In this document: positions 25,219-34,569 of the stretch, piece after piece | Layout of the letters: each line of letters starts with the position of its first letter | How positions within the stretch are numbered: the first letter of the stretch is position 1 | Assembly: GCA_965225735.1 (NCBI GenBank) | Contig: CBDDBN010000028.1 | Location: forward strand, 310,001-374,000 | Reading direction: 5' to 3' | Length of the DNA: 64,000 nucleotides | Source: Denitrobaculum sp965225735 | GTDB lineage: Bacteria > Pseudomonadota > Alphaproteobacteria > Kiloniellales > Kiloniellaceae | Program-made: the position numbers and the translations under genes | The notes under the pieces: model-generated | The model's database searches: none | What the model was told of the DNA's origin: nothing | What the model saw: only the letters and a program-made list of their open reading frames with translations

Positions 25219-25731
25219 ATGGCCGATGGCAAGTTTTTTGGCGGAATAGCAGGCATGCGAGGGACTTCAAAAGAAGACAGCGAGTTAAAGGATGAAGCGG
25301 AAGACACGAGTTTCCTCGGTTTCTGGAGGGAGGTGTCGGAACGCGATCACACTCCAGCTTTCGTTATTCTGCCGGTCCTATTCGCAATTTTTGCTCTGTT
25401 TCAGTCGGGCAGCATACTGATTAGCGCCTTTTTCCTGAATATCGCGCTCCTTGTATATGCCATGGGCAATCCAGAACGCTACGATCCGAAAACCTCTAAA
25501 GCTGCCTTGTTTGTAAAAGTCGCGGTATCCCTCGCTATGGTGGCGGCTCTCCTGCTAAAGCTCGATGACAGCATCGTAACTAGGCTTTTGCTGTTCTTGT
25601 TCTTCGCGGCCTGTGCACTTGGCGCGATACGAACCTACGGGCCAGAGGAAGCAGCGCACCCTAAACTGTTGCGTATATCGATAGGGCTGATGGGTATCTT
25701 GGCCCTGCTCTTGTTCTACTTCGAAACTTAA
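25219..25731 (+). CDS. Hypothetical four-helix membrane protein
   Basis: A 170-residue protein of no family I recognise. The first 50 residues are polar and acidic. Hydrophobic helices follow (around FVILPVLFAIFALFQS, ISAFFLNIALLVYAMG, FVKVAVSLAMVAALLL, LLLFLFFAACALGAI and ISIGLMGILALLLFYF). It stands divergently from argC and 37 bases before the GFA-type gene. Codon use is less GC-biased than neighbouring enzymes. Confidence 0.5.
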   Translation: MADGKFFGGIAGMRGTSKEDSELKDEAEDTSFLGFWREVSERDHTPAFVILPVLFAIFALFQSGSILISAFFLNIALLVYAMGNPERYDPKTSKAALFVKVAVSLAMVAALLLKLDDSIVTRLLLFLFFAACALGAIRTYGPEEAAHPKLLRISIGLMGILALLLFYFET

Positions 25732-25768
25732 AGCGTTGCCTTTTCGCTATGCCTCAAGGACGTCAAAG

Positions 25769-26263
25769 ATGCATCTAAGCGGCTCCTGCCACTGCAAGGC
25801 AGTCACCTTCACCGTCAACTCCCCTCACCCCGTCCCCTACATGCGCTGCTATTGCAGTATCTGTCGAAAGACCGGCGGCGGGGGCGGATATGCGATCAAT
25901 CTGGGCGCTGTCTTCGAGAGCCTGAAAGTTGCCAGCGGAACCGACAGGATCCGGGTCTATCAGGCCATGATTGAAGACCCAGAGACCGGCAAGTGCGAAA
26001 AGAGCCAGGCCGAACGCAGTTTTTGCGGGGATTGCGGCACGGCCCTGTGGCTTTGGGACCCGCGCTGGCCGGAACTGGTCCACCCCTTCGCCTCAGCCAT
26101 CGACAGCGAATTACCGCCAGCGCCCTGCCACAATCACATCATGCTCGGCTCCAAGGCCGCCTGGGTGCCGGTGGACAAAGCGGACGGCGATAGCGAGTTC
26201 GACCGCTACCCCGATGAGTCGTTGGCCGGATGGCATGAACGAATGGGGCTGGTAAAGGACTAA
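25769..26263 (+). CDS. GFA/CENP-V-fold zinc protein
   Basis: A 164-residue protein with the zinc-ligand pattern of the GFA (glutathione-dependent formaldehyde-activating enzyme-like) family: GSCHCKAV, CYCSICRKTGGGGGY and FCGDCGTALW. Most members have no proven role in formaldehyde metabolism, and no formaldehyde dehydrogenase is nearby, so the biological role is open. The ATG at MHLSGSCHCK is the standard family N-terminus. Its last four bases overlap the end of a convergent reductase gene. Confidence 0.85.
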   Translation: MHLSGSCHCKAVTFTVNSPHPVPYMRCYCSICRKTGGGGGYAINLGAVFESLKVASGTDRIRVYQAMIEDPETGKCEKSQAERSFCGDCGTALWLWDPRWPELVHPFASAIDSELPPAPCHNHIMLGSKAAWVPVDKADGDSEFDRYPDESLAGWHERMGLVKD

Positions 26264-27189
26264 GACGCGGCCTCCGCCCGGCCCGCCATGTAAGCCTGCA
26301 GGTGGCAATAGGCGAGATCCAGCATCGGGGTCTCGATGCTGTGCCGGTCGCCGCGCCCGATGAGATCACCGACGATCTGGTCCGCTTCGATCTCAGCACC
26401 GTTTTCGATATCGCGCAGCATGGAGGACGTCTGGACCGCGGACTTGTTGGTCAGGAAACCGTAGGTGCTCTCCAGGAACTTTTCGCCCAGCTCGAAGCCC
26501 TCGGCGGCTGACACTGCAGTGCATTCCGTCAGCATGGCCCGGGTATAGTCGGCGCCGCGCTCCGTCGCGACAATGGCGTCCATGGCGCCGCGCATCAAAC
26601 AGGTCATTCCGGCCAAGGTCGCCAGCAAGGTCCATTTCTTCCAGAGGTCAGCACGGACCCTTTCACTCAGTTTACTATCGAAGTTGGCGCCCTCGAAAAG
26701 GGCTTCGATTGCCGCGCAGCGCTCGCTGCGGCTGCCGTCCAGTTCCCCAAAAGTGACCCGGTGCAGTTTACTCATATGTTTGACCAAACCATCTCCGGTC
26801 AGGGTGACCGCGAGATGGCAAAGACCGCCGAGAACTCTGTCCTCGCCGAAACGCTCCGTCAGCCGTTCCATATGCGCCATGCCGTTGAGCAGCGGCAGGA
26901 TCGCCGTGTTGCTGCCCACCGCCGGGGCAATGTCCTGGAGGGACTGATCCAGGTGATAGGCCTTGCAGCTCAAGAGGATGAGCTCGTAGTCACCACTTAA
27001 CTGCGAGGCCGTCACGGTCTTGACCGGAAAGGCCGCATCGCCAAAAGGACTCTCTATCCGCAGGCCCTGCTCCGCCAGTTGCGCCGCGCGCCGCTCTCGG
27101 ACAAGAAAGGTCACATCTGCACCGGCCTCGGCCAGGCGCCCGCCAAAATACCCACCGGTCCCGCCGGCCCCTAAAACAAGAACGCGCAT
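26260..27189 (-). CDS. 2-dehydropantoate 2-reductase family protein
   Basis: A 309-residue PanE/ApbA-family reductase. The N-terminal NADPH motif LGAGGTGGYFGGRLAEAG is followed by a conserved LSCKAYHLDQSLQDIAP (the K-A family motif), NGMAHMERL and the helical C-terminal domain with DLWKKWTLLATLAGMTCLMRG. In the pantothenate pathway PanE reduces ketopantoate to pantoate, but paralogues with other 2-keto acid substrates are frequent, so I do not assign panE. Confidence 0.85.
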   Translation of the reverse strand: MRVLVLGAGGTGGYFGGRLAEAGADVTFLVRERRAAQLAEQGLRIESPFGDAAFPVKTVTASQLSGDYELILLSCKAYHLDQSLQDIAPAVGSNTAILPLLNGMAHMERLTERFGEDRVLGGLCHLAVTLTGDGLVKHMSKLHRVTFGELDGSRSERCAAIEALFEGANFDSKLSERVRADLWKKWTLLATLAGMTCLMRGAMDAIVATERGADYTRAMLTECTAVSAAEGFELGEKFLESTYGFLTNKSAVQTSSMLRDIENGAEIEADQIVGDLIGRGDRHSIETPMLDLAYCHLQAYMAGRAEAAS

Positions 27190-27266
27190 GATAGCTATCC
27201 GTACCTTAGAAAACTTTTTTCAACTTAACAGTCTGTTGCCGCGAGTGAAAACAGACCTCACGCGGC

Positions 27267-28193
27267 CTACAGATTCTTCGCGTGTCCCTGGCGCGACTGG
27301 ACCTCGATGAAGATGCGCTTGATCTCCGGATGCGCTTCCTTGATCCGTGTCTCGAGATCGGTGATGAGAGCTTCGATCCGTTCCGCGCTGGTACCATCGG
27401 CGAAGTCGACACTGATATTGGCCAGGATGTCCGCCGGCCCCATGTGCATGGTGAGCACTTCGTTGACCCCTGTGATCTCTTGAATGCCGGTCAACTTCCC
27501 ACGGATGCCCTCGACGATCTCGTCCTCTGCCGTTTCACCGATCAGCAAGGCCTTGGTTTCATAGGCCAGCACGATCGCGGCCAAAGTCAGGATCACGCCG
27601 ATCGTGATTGAGGCGACGCCGTCCAGCACCGGCATTTCCAATACGTCGGCCAGAAAGACACCGATGAGAGCGACGATCAAGCCCGCCATAGCCGCCGTAT
27701 CTTCCAGCAACACGGTAAAGATGGAAGGATCCTTGCTCCGTTGTAGCGCGCGCAGCATCGACCGCCGGCCTACGCCCTTCTTGAATTCCTTGAAGGCAAT
27801 CCACCAAGCGAAGCCTTCGAAGATGATCGCTGCCCCCAACACGAGATAATTGATGTGGACGTTCGTGACCGCGTGAGGATGGAGGGTCTTCTCAACACCC
27901 TCGTATAACGAGACCCCCGCCCCAACGGCGAAGATGAGAATCGCCACCACAAAGGCCCAGAAATAGATCTCCTTACTGTAACCGAAGGGATGGCGTGAAT
28001 CGGCCGGCCGCTCGGCACGCTTCATACCATACAGCAGCAGCGCCTGGTTGCCGGTATCGACACTGGAATGGATCGCCTCGCTGAACATGGCCGAAGAGCC
28101 AGTAAAAGAGGCCGCGGTGAATTTTGTGATGGCAATGAGTGAGTTTCCCGCCAAAGCCGCGTATACAACTTTCTTTGACCCTTGAGCCGCCAT
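27267..28193 (-). CDS. Cation diffusion facilitator family transporter
   Basis: A 308-residue CDF protein. The first helices carry SSAMFSEAIHSSVDTGNQALLLYG, the family H/D metal-binding signature of helix 2. ADSRHPFGYSKEIYFWAFVVAILIF follows, and a LEDTAAMAGLIVALIGVFLADV segment supplies the second pair of metal ligands. A cytoplasmic C-terminal domain (about 210-308) follows. Such proteins export Zn2+, Fe2+ or Mn2+ in exchange for protons. SSDTGN-type divergence of the HxxxD site makes the metal hard to predict. It stands alone. Confidence 0.88.
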   Translation of the reverse strand: MAAQGSKKVVYAALAGNSLIAITKFTAASFTGSSAMFSEAIHSSVDTGNQALLLYGMKRAERPADSRHPFGYSKEIYFWAFVVAILIFAVGAGVSLYEGVEKTLHPHAVTNVHINYLVLGAAIIFEGFAWWIAFKEFKKGVGRRSMLRALQRSKDPSIFTVLLEDTAAMAGLIVALIGVFLADVLEMPVLDGVASITIGVILTLAAIVLAYETKALLIGETAEDEIVEGIRGKLTGIQEITGVNEVLTMHMGPADILANISVDFADGTSAERIEALITDLETRIKEAHPEIKRIFIEVQSRQGHAKNL

Positions 28194-28336
28194 GTAACCG
28201 AATCCATCTGTTCTTGGTAGAGAGCGTCCTGTGAGTCATAGCAAGCTTTGACGAAAATGCCATTACGCCGCAGTTTCGGGACCAGAAGGCGCAGCCAGCG
28301 CCGGAACGGACCATCAACAATAGGGGATATCGGTTT

Positions 28337-30748
28337 ATGAAACGCTTGTTGCGTTACGGTATCGCGGGTCTTGGGGGCCTCGTGGCACTCCTGCTTGCCG
28401 CTCTCACAGCGCTCCTGCTTATCGTCGGCGGCGGCGGTTTCCTCTGGTTGAGAACTTCCCTGCCCCAACTCGAGGGCGAGGCCCGGCTCGCGGGCCTGGA
28501 GGCCGAGGTCACGGTGTCGCGCGACAGCGACGGCATCGTCCGGATCGAGGCAGGGTCCGATCTGGATGCCTACCAGGCACTCGGTTATCTCCACGCCCAG
28601 GACCGGCTTTGGCAGATGGACTTCATGCGGCGAAGCGGCGCGGGCCGGCTGTCAGAAGTGGTGGGGGCGCCGACGATCCGCATCGACAAGATCATGCGAA
28701 CACTGGGCTTGTATGCCGTCGCCGAAGCCAGTTTCGATCGGCTCACACCGGAAGTTCGCAGTGCCATCGAGGCCTACACGGCCGGGGTCAACGCTTACAT
28801 CGAGACCGCCAAAGGCGCCTGGCCGCTGGAGTTCAATCTGCTGTTCTACGAGCCGGAGCCCTGGAAGCCCGCGGACTCCCTGGTCTGGAGCCGGCTGATG
28901 GCTATCCAGCTTTCGGGCAACTGGCGCAGCGAATTGCAGCGCGCCCGGTTGCAGGCCTTTTTAAAGCCAGAGCAGATCCGCGCCCTTTGGCCGGACTATC
29001 CCGCCGACGCCCCGGTTGCACTGGCCGGTCTCGACCGCAGGGCCGCACTGGATCCGCTTGAGGCGCTTCCCTGGTCGCTGGCGCCTAAGGACGCCTCCAA
29101 CTCCTGGGTGCTGTCGGGCGAAAGAACCACGACGGGCAAGCCGATCCTTGCCAACGACCCCCATCTATCCCTGGATGCGCCAGGTCTTTGGTACCTGGTT
29201 GACATTCAAACACCCGAAGGCCGGCTGAGGGGCGCCTCGGCGCCAGGCGTGCCCTTCGTTGTGCTTGGACAGAACGACGACGTCGCCTGGGGTTTCACCA
29301 CCACCCACAGCGACACGCAGGATCTTTTCGTCGAGAGGCTCGACCCGGACCAACCCGGCCACTACCTCACGCCGGACGGGTCGCGCGCCTTCGAAACGCG
29401 TGAGGAAGTCATCAAGGTCAAGGGTGAGGAAGATGTCCTGCTGACCGTGCGCAGCAGCCGCCACGGCCCGATCCTCGATGAATTAGCCGACCCGCAGGAG
29501 TTCGAACAGGCCGCCGACGCGGCGGGCGCTGAGAGCGAAAGCGTGGTCGCCCTCGCCTGGTCAGCGCTGCGCGATGACGATCTTATCCCCCAAGCGATTT
29601 ACGGCTTCAACAAAGCGCGGAACTGGCCGGAGTTCCTGGCCGCCAGCCGCTTCTTTCACGCACCGCAACAGAACATCGTCTATGCCGATCGGACTGGCGA
29701 AATCGGCCTGGTCGTGCCGGGCCGCGTGCCGGTTCGTGCGAAGGGCGACGGCCGTGTCCCCGTGCCGGGCTGGACGGATGACTATGCCTGGACCGGGTTC
29801 ATCCCCTTCGAGGAACTGCCGCAGGGCAGCAACCCGGAAAGCGGCGTCTACGTGGTCGCCAACAACAAGATCGTGGATGACGACTACCCCCATCTGATAA
29901 CAGCCGACTGGCCTAGCCAGTATCGCGCCGCGCGGATCCAGGAAGTCCTGGACGCCACTGAAAAGAGCGGCATCGAGGAGTCCCTGGCGCTGCAGAACGA
30001 CATTCTCTCGGGCCCGGCGCGTCAACTGATGCCACGTTTGCTCAAGACCAGACCGATGTCCCAGCCGGCCCGCAAAGCTCTCGCGCTCTTGGCGAAGTGG
30101 GATTTCAGGATGGATCGGAACCGGGCGGAACCCCTGATCTACGCCAACTGGCTCAACAAGCTGAACGCGGCCCTGATCGAAGATGAATTGGGCGCGGAGT
30201 TCAGTGGCTTCCAGAGGCCAAAAACCGAGTTGATCGCACGCATTCTCTCCGCCGAACCATCATCGCCCTGGTGCGATGATGCCCAAACCTCCACTACGGA
30301 AGATTGCGAGACCGCCTTATCCTCTTCGTTGGATGAGGCACTGGAGGAAATCATCGCGAACTTCGGCGAAGACATGTCCGCGTGGCGCTGGGGCGCTGTA
30401 CATCGCGCCCCCCTGCCCCATCCCGTGCTGAGCCGCATCCCGGTTGTTTCCAGTATCTTCGATATCGGTGTCGAGACGGACGGCGGCAGTGAGACAGTTA
30501 AACGGGCGGGTGTAAGTTACCGGGGACCGTTCGATAAGCGGTTCAACGACCGCCATGGCGCCGGCTACCGCGCCGTCTACGATCTGGCGGATCCGGAAAA
30601 CTCCCGCTTCATGATCTCGACCGGCCAATCCGCCAACCCGTTTTCGCCTCACTACGGCAGTTTCGCGGAGCGCTGGCGGGATAGCGAATACGTCACCATC
30701 CCGCGCGAAGGCCGCGGACCTCAAAAGCAGCTGCGACTGGTCCCTTGA
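28337..30748 (+). CDS. Penicillin acylase family Ntn hydrolase
   Basis: An 803-residue membrane-anchored or exported precursor. A hydrophobic N-terminus (GLGGLVALLLAALTALLLIV) is followed by an alpha-subunit region with DSDGIVRIEAGSDLDAYQALGYLHAQDRLWQMD. The expected autocatalytic cleavage site and nucleophile Ser254 are in DASNSWVLSG, then PILANDPHLSLDAPGLWY. The usual sequence before the nucleophile is Gly-Ser-Asn; here it is Ala-Ser-Asn. Family members hydrolyse amides such as penicillin G or acyl-homoserine lactones; the actual substrate is unknown. It ends ten bases before the convergent cynS gene. Confidence 0.88.
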   Translation: MKRLLRYGIAGLGGLVALLLAALTALLLIVGGGGFLWLRTSLPQLEGEARLAGLEAEVTVSRDSDGIVRIEAGSDLDAYQALGYLHAQDRLWQMDFMRRSGAGRLSEVVGAPTIRIDKIMRTLGLYAVAEASFDRLTPEVRSAIEAYTAGVNAYIETAKGAWPLEFNLLFYEPEPWKPADSLVWSRLMAIQLSGNWRSELQRARLQAFLKPEQIRALWPDYPADAPVALAGLDRRAALDPLEALPWSLAPKDASNSWVLSGERTTTGKPILANDPHLSLDAPGLWYLVDIQTPEGRLRGASAPGVPFVVLGQNDDVAWGFTTTHSDTQDLFVERLDPDQPGHYLTPDGSRAFETREEVIKVKGEEDVLLTVRSSRHGPILDELADPQEFEQAADAAGAESESVVALAWSALRDDDLIPQAIYGFNKARNWPEFLAASRFFHAPQQNIVYADRTGEIGLVVPGRVPVRAKGDGRVPVPGWTDDYAWTGFIPFEELPQGSNPESGVYVVANNKIVDDDYPHLITADWPSQYRAARIQEVLDATEKSGIEESLALQNDILSGPARQLMPRLLKTRPMSQPARKALALLAKWDFRMDRNRAEPLIYANWLNKLNAALIEDELGAEFSGFQRPKTELIARILSAEPSSPWCDDAQTSTTEDCETALSSSLDEALEEIIANFGEDMSAWRWGAVHRAPLPHPVLSRIPVVSSIFDIGVETDGGSETVKRAGVSYRGPFDKRFNDRHGAGYRAVYDLADPENSRFMISTGQSANPFSPHYGSFAERWRDSEYVTIPREGRGPQKQLRLVP

Positions 30749-30758
30749 TGGAGAGCTG

Positions 30759-31199
30759 TCACCAAGCTTTGTAAGGCAGAAACTTGCCGCTCATCTTGAC
30801 CTCGATGCGGTCACCCTTGGGGTCTGGGATCTTGTCGACGTACATCTCGAAGTCGATGGCGCTCATGATGCCATCGCCACCCTTTTCCTGAATCAGTTCC
30901 TTGATTGTCTCGCCGTACACACCAACGATCTCATAGAGGCGGTAGATGCAAGGATCGGTCGGCACTGTCTGGCTGAAGACCTTGGTGGGAAACTCCGAGA
31001 GCACCACGGCGGCTTCCTGAGGCAAGGCCAGTTCCTTCGCCAGCAGGTCCGCCTTTTCACGGGGCATCGAGTTCATCCCAAGACAGGCCGAGGTCGTGAA
31101 GACCGGCGACATACCGATGCTTTCGGCGATCCCCTCCCAAGTCAGACCCGCGGTCTTTTTCTTTTCCAGGATCATTTCTGCAACTTCTACTTTGTCCAT
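30759..31199 (-). CDS. cynS: Cyanate hydratase (cyanase)
   Basis: A 146-residue cyanase converting cyanate and bicarbonate to ammonia and CO2. The catalytic residues are conserved: Arg87 and Glu90 in TDPCIYRLYEIVGVYG and Ser113 in GGDGIMSAIDFEM. The N-terminal helical domain and the C-terminal PYKAW ending are characteristic. It is the last gene of the unit cynA-cynB-cynD-cynS on this strand, so uptake and hydrolysis of cyanate are transcribed together. Confidence 0.96.
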   Translation of the reverse strand: MDKVEVAEMILEKKKTAGLTWEGIAESIGMSPVFTTSACLGMNSMPREKADLLAKELALPQEAAVVLSEFPTKVFSQTVPTDPCIYRLYEIVGVYGETIKELIQEKGGDGIMSAIDFEMYVDKIPDPKGDRIEVKMSGKFLPYKAW

Positions 31200-31241
31200 C
31201 GCTCTTTCTTTCTCAATTTGTGAACTTGTAACCTTTGGATC

Positions 31242-32177
31242 TCAGCGCGCCAGCGACACCAATTCCGGTTCAACGAGCGCCGCCGAGTGGTTGCCGCCGC
31301 CGTCCAGGGCATCTCCGGACAAGCCGGGCCGAACCGTGACGGGCCTGCGGGGTATCTTCCGGCCGCCGGTATCGCTGCGCTTGTCGGCCAGAGCTTTCGA
31401 ACGCAAGGCCAGGAACTCCACCAGGTGGTTTCGGATTTTGTAGTATCCTGGATCATGGATGATCTCAGCGCGGTTGCGCGGCCGCGGGATGTCGATCACG
31501 ACGCTCTCCGCCACACGGGCATAGGGACCGTTCGTCATGAGCAGGATACGGTCCGCAAGCAGGATGGCCTCGTCCACGTCATGGGTAATCATGAAAACCG
31601 TTTGCTCGGAGGCGGACCAGATACGGATCAACTCATCCTGGATGGTGCCGCGCGTCAAAGCATCCAACGCGCCGAACGGCTCATCCAGCAAAAGCAACTT
31701 GGGTTGGATCGCAAAAGCGCGCGCGATGGAAACCCGCTGACGCATTCCGCCTGACAACTGCGACGGTTTGCGATGCTCGGCACCGTCCGTCAGACCGACC
31801 ATCTCCAAGTATTTGTAGGAATGCTCAAGCACCTGGTCCCGGCTCCAGTCAGGGTGACGGGCCCGCACGCCGAAGGTGACGTTCTTGAGCGCCGATCGCC
31901 ACGGCAGCAGAGAGTAGTTCTGAAAGACCACGCCCCGGTCCAGGCTCGGCCCATCAACCTCCTTGCCGTCCATGGTAACGGCCCCTGATGTGGCACTATC
32001 CAAGCCGGCAAGAACGTTCATGATGGTCGACTTGCCGCAGCCGGAATGGCCGATGATGCAGACGAACTCGCCTTTGTTGATGTCGAAGCTGACATCTTCG
32101 AAGACCGTAAGGTCGCCTCCCTCCGGACTGGGGTAGCGCTTGGTTAGCGCATCGATTTCCAAAAAGGGATTGTCCAT
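31242..32177 (-). CDS. cynD: Cyanate/nitrate-type ABC transporter ATP-binding protein
   Basis: A 311-residue ABC ATPase of the NrtD/CynD group. Walker A is GHSGCGKST, the signature LSGGMRQRVSIARAFA, Walker B LLLDEPFGALDALTR, and the switch His in MITHDVDEAILLADRI. The N-terminus is placed at MDNPFLEIDAL, which starts eight bases after the permease stop; a longer frame would run into that gene. The C-terminal extension of about 60 residues contains Arg-rich sequence. Cyanate specificity is inferred from the linked cynS. Confidence 0.88.
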   Translation of the reverse strand: MDNPFLEIDALTKRYPSPEGGDLTVFEDVSFDINKGEFVCIIGHSGCGKSTIMNVLAGLDSATSGAVTMDGKEVDGPSLDRGVVFQNYSLLPWRSALKNVTFGVRARHPDWSRDQVLEHSYKYLEMVGLTDGAEHRKPSQLSGGMRQRVSIARAFAIQPKLLLLDEPFGALDALTRGTIQDELIRIWSASEQTVFMITHDVDEAILLADRILLMTNGPYARVAESVVIDIPRPRNRAEIIHDPGYYKIRNHLVEFLALRSKALADKRSDTGGRKIPRRPVTVRPGLSGDALDGGGNHSAALVEPELVSLAR

Positions 32178-32184
32178 GTTGTCC

Positions 32185-33015
32185 CTATTCCTGATAGCGC
32201 ACAGCGCGTTGAACCTGAGCGAAGGCGGCGTCCAGCAACATGCCGACGACGCCAATCACCAGAATGGAGAAGATGACGCTGGTAAGATCGAGATTGTTCC
32301 ACTCGTTCCAGACGTAGTAGCCAATGCCAGTGCCGCCCACGAGCATCTCTGCCGCGACGATCACAAGCCACGCGATACCGATAGAAATGCGCATGCCGGT
32401 CACGATGGTCGGGGCCGCCGCCGGCAGAATGACCGTGAGCGCTGTGCGCAGAGCACCGAGTTCATGGGTCCGGGCAACATTCACCCAGTCTTTGCGAACA
32501 CCGGCCACCCCAAAGGCCGTGTTGATCAGCATCGGCCATATCGAACAGATAAAGATGACAAAGATGGAGGAAGCCTCGCTATCTTTAATGATAAAGAGCG
32601 CAAGCGGCATCCACGCCAGCGGTGAGATCGGGCGCAGGACCTGAATAAATGGATCCAAGGCCTTGTACATCAGCGGCGACATGCCGATCAGGAAACCGAT
32701 GGGAATGGCGATCAGCGCCGCTAGGAAGTAACCCGTCAGAACCCGGAACAGGGAATAACCGATCTGGATCCCAATCCCCTTGTCGTTCGGTCCGTTGTCG
32801 TAAAAGGGATTGGTGAGTTCATCCCAGGCCAGCGACAAAATCTGAGAGGGCGCCGGCACACGCGCTTCCTGGTCGGCGCCGCCCATCAGTCTTTCGTATT
32901 CCGTCATCTCCGCCGCGGCTTTCACCGCTGGCGTCGACAGTTCCCAAACCCCCAGCGTCACCACCAGGATGACGCCGGAGAGAAACAAAGCTCTCATTGC
33001 GAGCGAAGACATCAT
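32185..33015 (-). CDS. cynB: Cyanate/nitrate-type ABC transporter permease
   Basis: A 276-residue binding-protein-dependent permease with about six helices. The EAA-like loop LGALRTALTVILPAAAPTIVTGMRISIGIAW is clear, as is PISPLAWMPLALFIIKDSEASSIFVIF, typical of NrtB/SsuC/TauC permeases. The first of two adjacent ATGs (MMSSLAMRAL) is used as start; it lies 10 bases from the stop of the substrate-binding protein gene. Upstream residues in the longer frame lack hydrophobic character. Confidence 0.88.
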   Translation of the reverse strand: MMSSLAMRALFLSGVILVVTLGVWELSTPAVKAAAEMTEYERLMGGADQEARVPAPSQILSLAWDELTNPFYDNGPNDKGIGIQIGYSLFRVLTGYFLAALIAIPIGFLIGMSPLMYKALDPFIQVLRPISPLAWMPLALFIIKDSEASSIFVIFICSIWPMLINTAFGVAGVRKDWVNVARTHELGALRTALTVILPAAAPTIVTGMRISIGIAWLVIVAAEMLVGGTGIGYYVWNEWNNLDLTSVIFSILVIGVVGMLLDAAFAQVQRAVRYQE

Positions 33016-33025
33016 CTGCGCCGCC

Positions 33026-34435
33026 CTAGACCCGTGTGATGGCGAAGCTTTTGGCATAGGCTTCGGGTTCATTCGGATCGAAGGTCTTACCCATGATGTT
33101 GTAGCTCTCATAGGTCTCTTCAGGCGGCGTCAGCCCCAAGTCTTTCATGACCTTCGCGCAGTCTGCAGTCAGATAGACCTGCTCCGCGATGCTCTTGTAG
33201 TCGATGTCGCCTTCGACATAGCCCCAGCGTTTCATTTGGGTCAGGATCCAGACGCCCATGGAGTGCCAGGGGAAGGGATCGAAATCGATCCGGTCGGGTA
33301 CGTCCTTAACGTTGCCGAGACCATCCGCATAGCGGCCGGTCATGACTTGCTCGACGACGGGAACCGGCTGGTTCAGGTAGTTGGTCGGGGCGATCGCCGC
33401 CGAGATTTCCTTCCGGTTTTCGGCCTTGCTGGCATATTGCGTGGCGTCGACTAGTGCTTTCAGAAGATTGCCGTAGGTGTTTGGCAGGGTTTCCGCGAAC
33501 TCGGCCGAACAGGCAAAGGCGCAACAGGGATGGCCGTCCCAGATCTCCTTGGTCAGGATATGGATAAAGCCGACCTTCTCCCAAACCGCGCGCTGATTGA
33601 AAGGATCCGGCGAGAGATATCCATCCAGATTTCCGGCGCGCAGGTTGGCGACCATCTCGGGCGGCGGCACGACACGGATCTGAATGTCTTTGTCCGGATC
33701 CAACCCCGCCTCAGCCACGTAGTAGCGGAGCAGAAAGTTGTGCATGGAGTATTCGAAGGGCACGCCGAACTTGAAGCCCTTCCAATCCTTCGGATCGTTT
33801 TTGTCCTTGTGATCCACATGCAGAACGATGGCCTGTCCATTGATGTTCTCCACAGCCGGCATCAAAAAGGGCGTTGCGGTCGAACCGGCGCCCATGGTGA
33901 TGGCCAACGGCATGGGTGTGAGCATGTGCGAAGCGTCGTATTCCTTGTTGAGGGACTTGTCGCGCGCGACCGCCCAGCCCGCCGTCTTGATGACATCCAC
34001 ATCCAGGCCGTACTTCTCGTAGAATCCCAGCGGCTTCGCCATGATGATGGGTGTTGCGCAGGTGATCGGCACGAAGCCGACGTTCAGTTTGGTTTTCTCG
34101 GGCTTACCCAAGTTATCCAGGATTGCCGCCTTGGCCTTGTCCATCGGGAAAACGCTGGCCAGCGCGGCGGCAAGCGTGGTGCCGCCGAGCAGACCGGCGA
34201 AGCTGCGCCGGGAAATCTCGTTATGGCCGAAAACGGAGCGTACAACGGCGCTCTCGACTGCGCGCTCAAGTATGGCTTCGTGCGTGTCTGCAAGCTCAGG
34301 CTCATGCGGAGCTTTCGCATTGTGCGCGGAACCCGCAACACTGCAGCTTTCGCAGCCGCAGCCGGCACCATGCCGCAAGTCGCTCTCGGCGCTGTAAGGA
34401 TTGCCCAAGGAATTGATCGGTCGTTTCGAAGCCAT
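33026..34435 (-). CDS. cynA: Cyanate/nitrate-type ABC transporter substrate-binding protein
   Basis: A 469-residue NrtA/CmpA-like binding protein. An N-terminal cysteine-rich segment (GAGCGCESC) is followed at about residue 76 by a twin-arginine-like signal, SRRSFAGLLGGTTLAAALASVF, and then the binding domain (LNVGFVPITCATPIIMAKPLGFYEKYGL). The long pre-signal region with a CxCxxC cluster is unusual; it could reflect an Fe-S or metal-assisted Tat export. A GGGGG Shine-Dalgarno is placed before the ATG. It opens the cynABDS operon behind a sigma-54 promoter. Confidence 0.86.
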   Translation of the reverse strand: MASKRPINSLGNPYSAESDLRHGAGCGCESCSVAGSAHNAKAPHEPELADTHEAILERAVESAVVRSVFGHNEISRRSFAGLLGGTTLAAALASVFPMDKAKAAILDNLGKPEKTKLNVGFVPITCATPIIMAKPLGFYEKYGLDVDVIKTAGWAVARDKSLNKEYDASHMLTPMPLAITMGAGSTATPFLMPAVENINGQAIVLHVDHKDKNDPKDWKGFKFGVPFEYSMHNFLLRYYVAEAGLDPDKDIQIRVVPPPEMVANLRAGNLDGYLSPDPFNQRAVWEKVGFIHILTKEIWDGHPCCAFACSAEFAETLPNTYGNLLKALVDATQYASKAENRKEISAAIAPTNYLNQPVPVVEQVMTGRYADGLGNVKDVPDRIDFDPFPWHSMGVWILTQMKRWGYVEGDIDYKSIAEQVYLTADCAKVMKDLGLTPPEETYESYNIMGKTFDPNEPEAYAKSFAITRV

Positions 34436-34485
34436 GTCTGTCCCCCTGTTGTAGGTCGTTGCTTGGCCGATGTTCCTTTAACAAC

Positions 34486-34501
34486 AGCAATCCCCGTGCC
34501 A
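34486..34501 (-). promoter_or_regulatory. Sigma-54 promoter of cynABDS
   Basis: On the minus strand the sequence reads TGGCACGGGGATTGCT, a complete match to the RpoN consensus TGGCACG-N4-TTGCW with the -24 GG and -12 GC ten bases apart. Transcription would start near 34475, giving a 5' leader of about 40 bases before cynA. The divergent gene encodes a sigma-54 activator, so the assignment is coherent. Confidence 0.82.
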
Positions 34502-34569
34502 GTTATTGTGCACCGCACAGTTTTCCGCTTTTTCAATTCATTAGCAGGCATTTCTTAGCTGTCATGACA

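Noticed and set aside
28337..31199. Functional link between the penicillin acylase and cyanase genes
   Set aside because: They converge on opposite strands only ten bases apart; proximity alone gives no common pathway.
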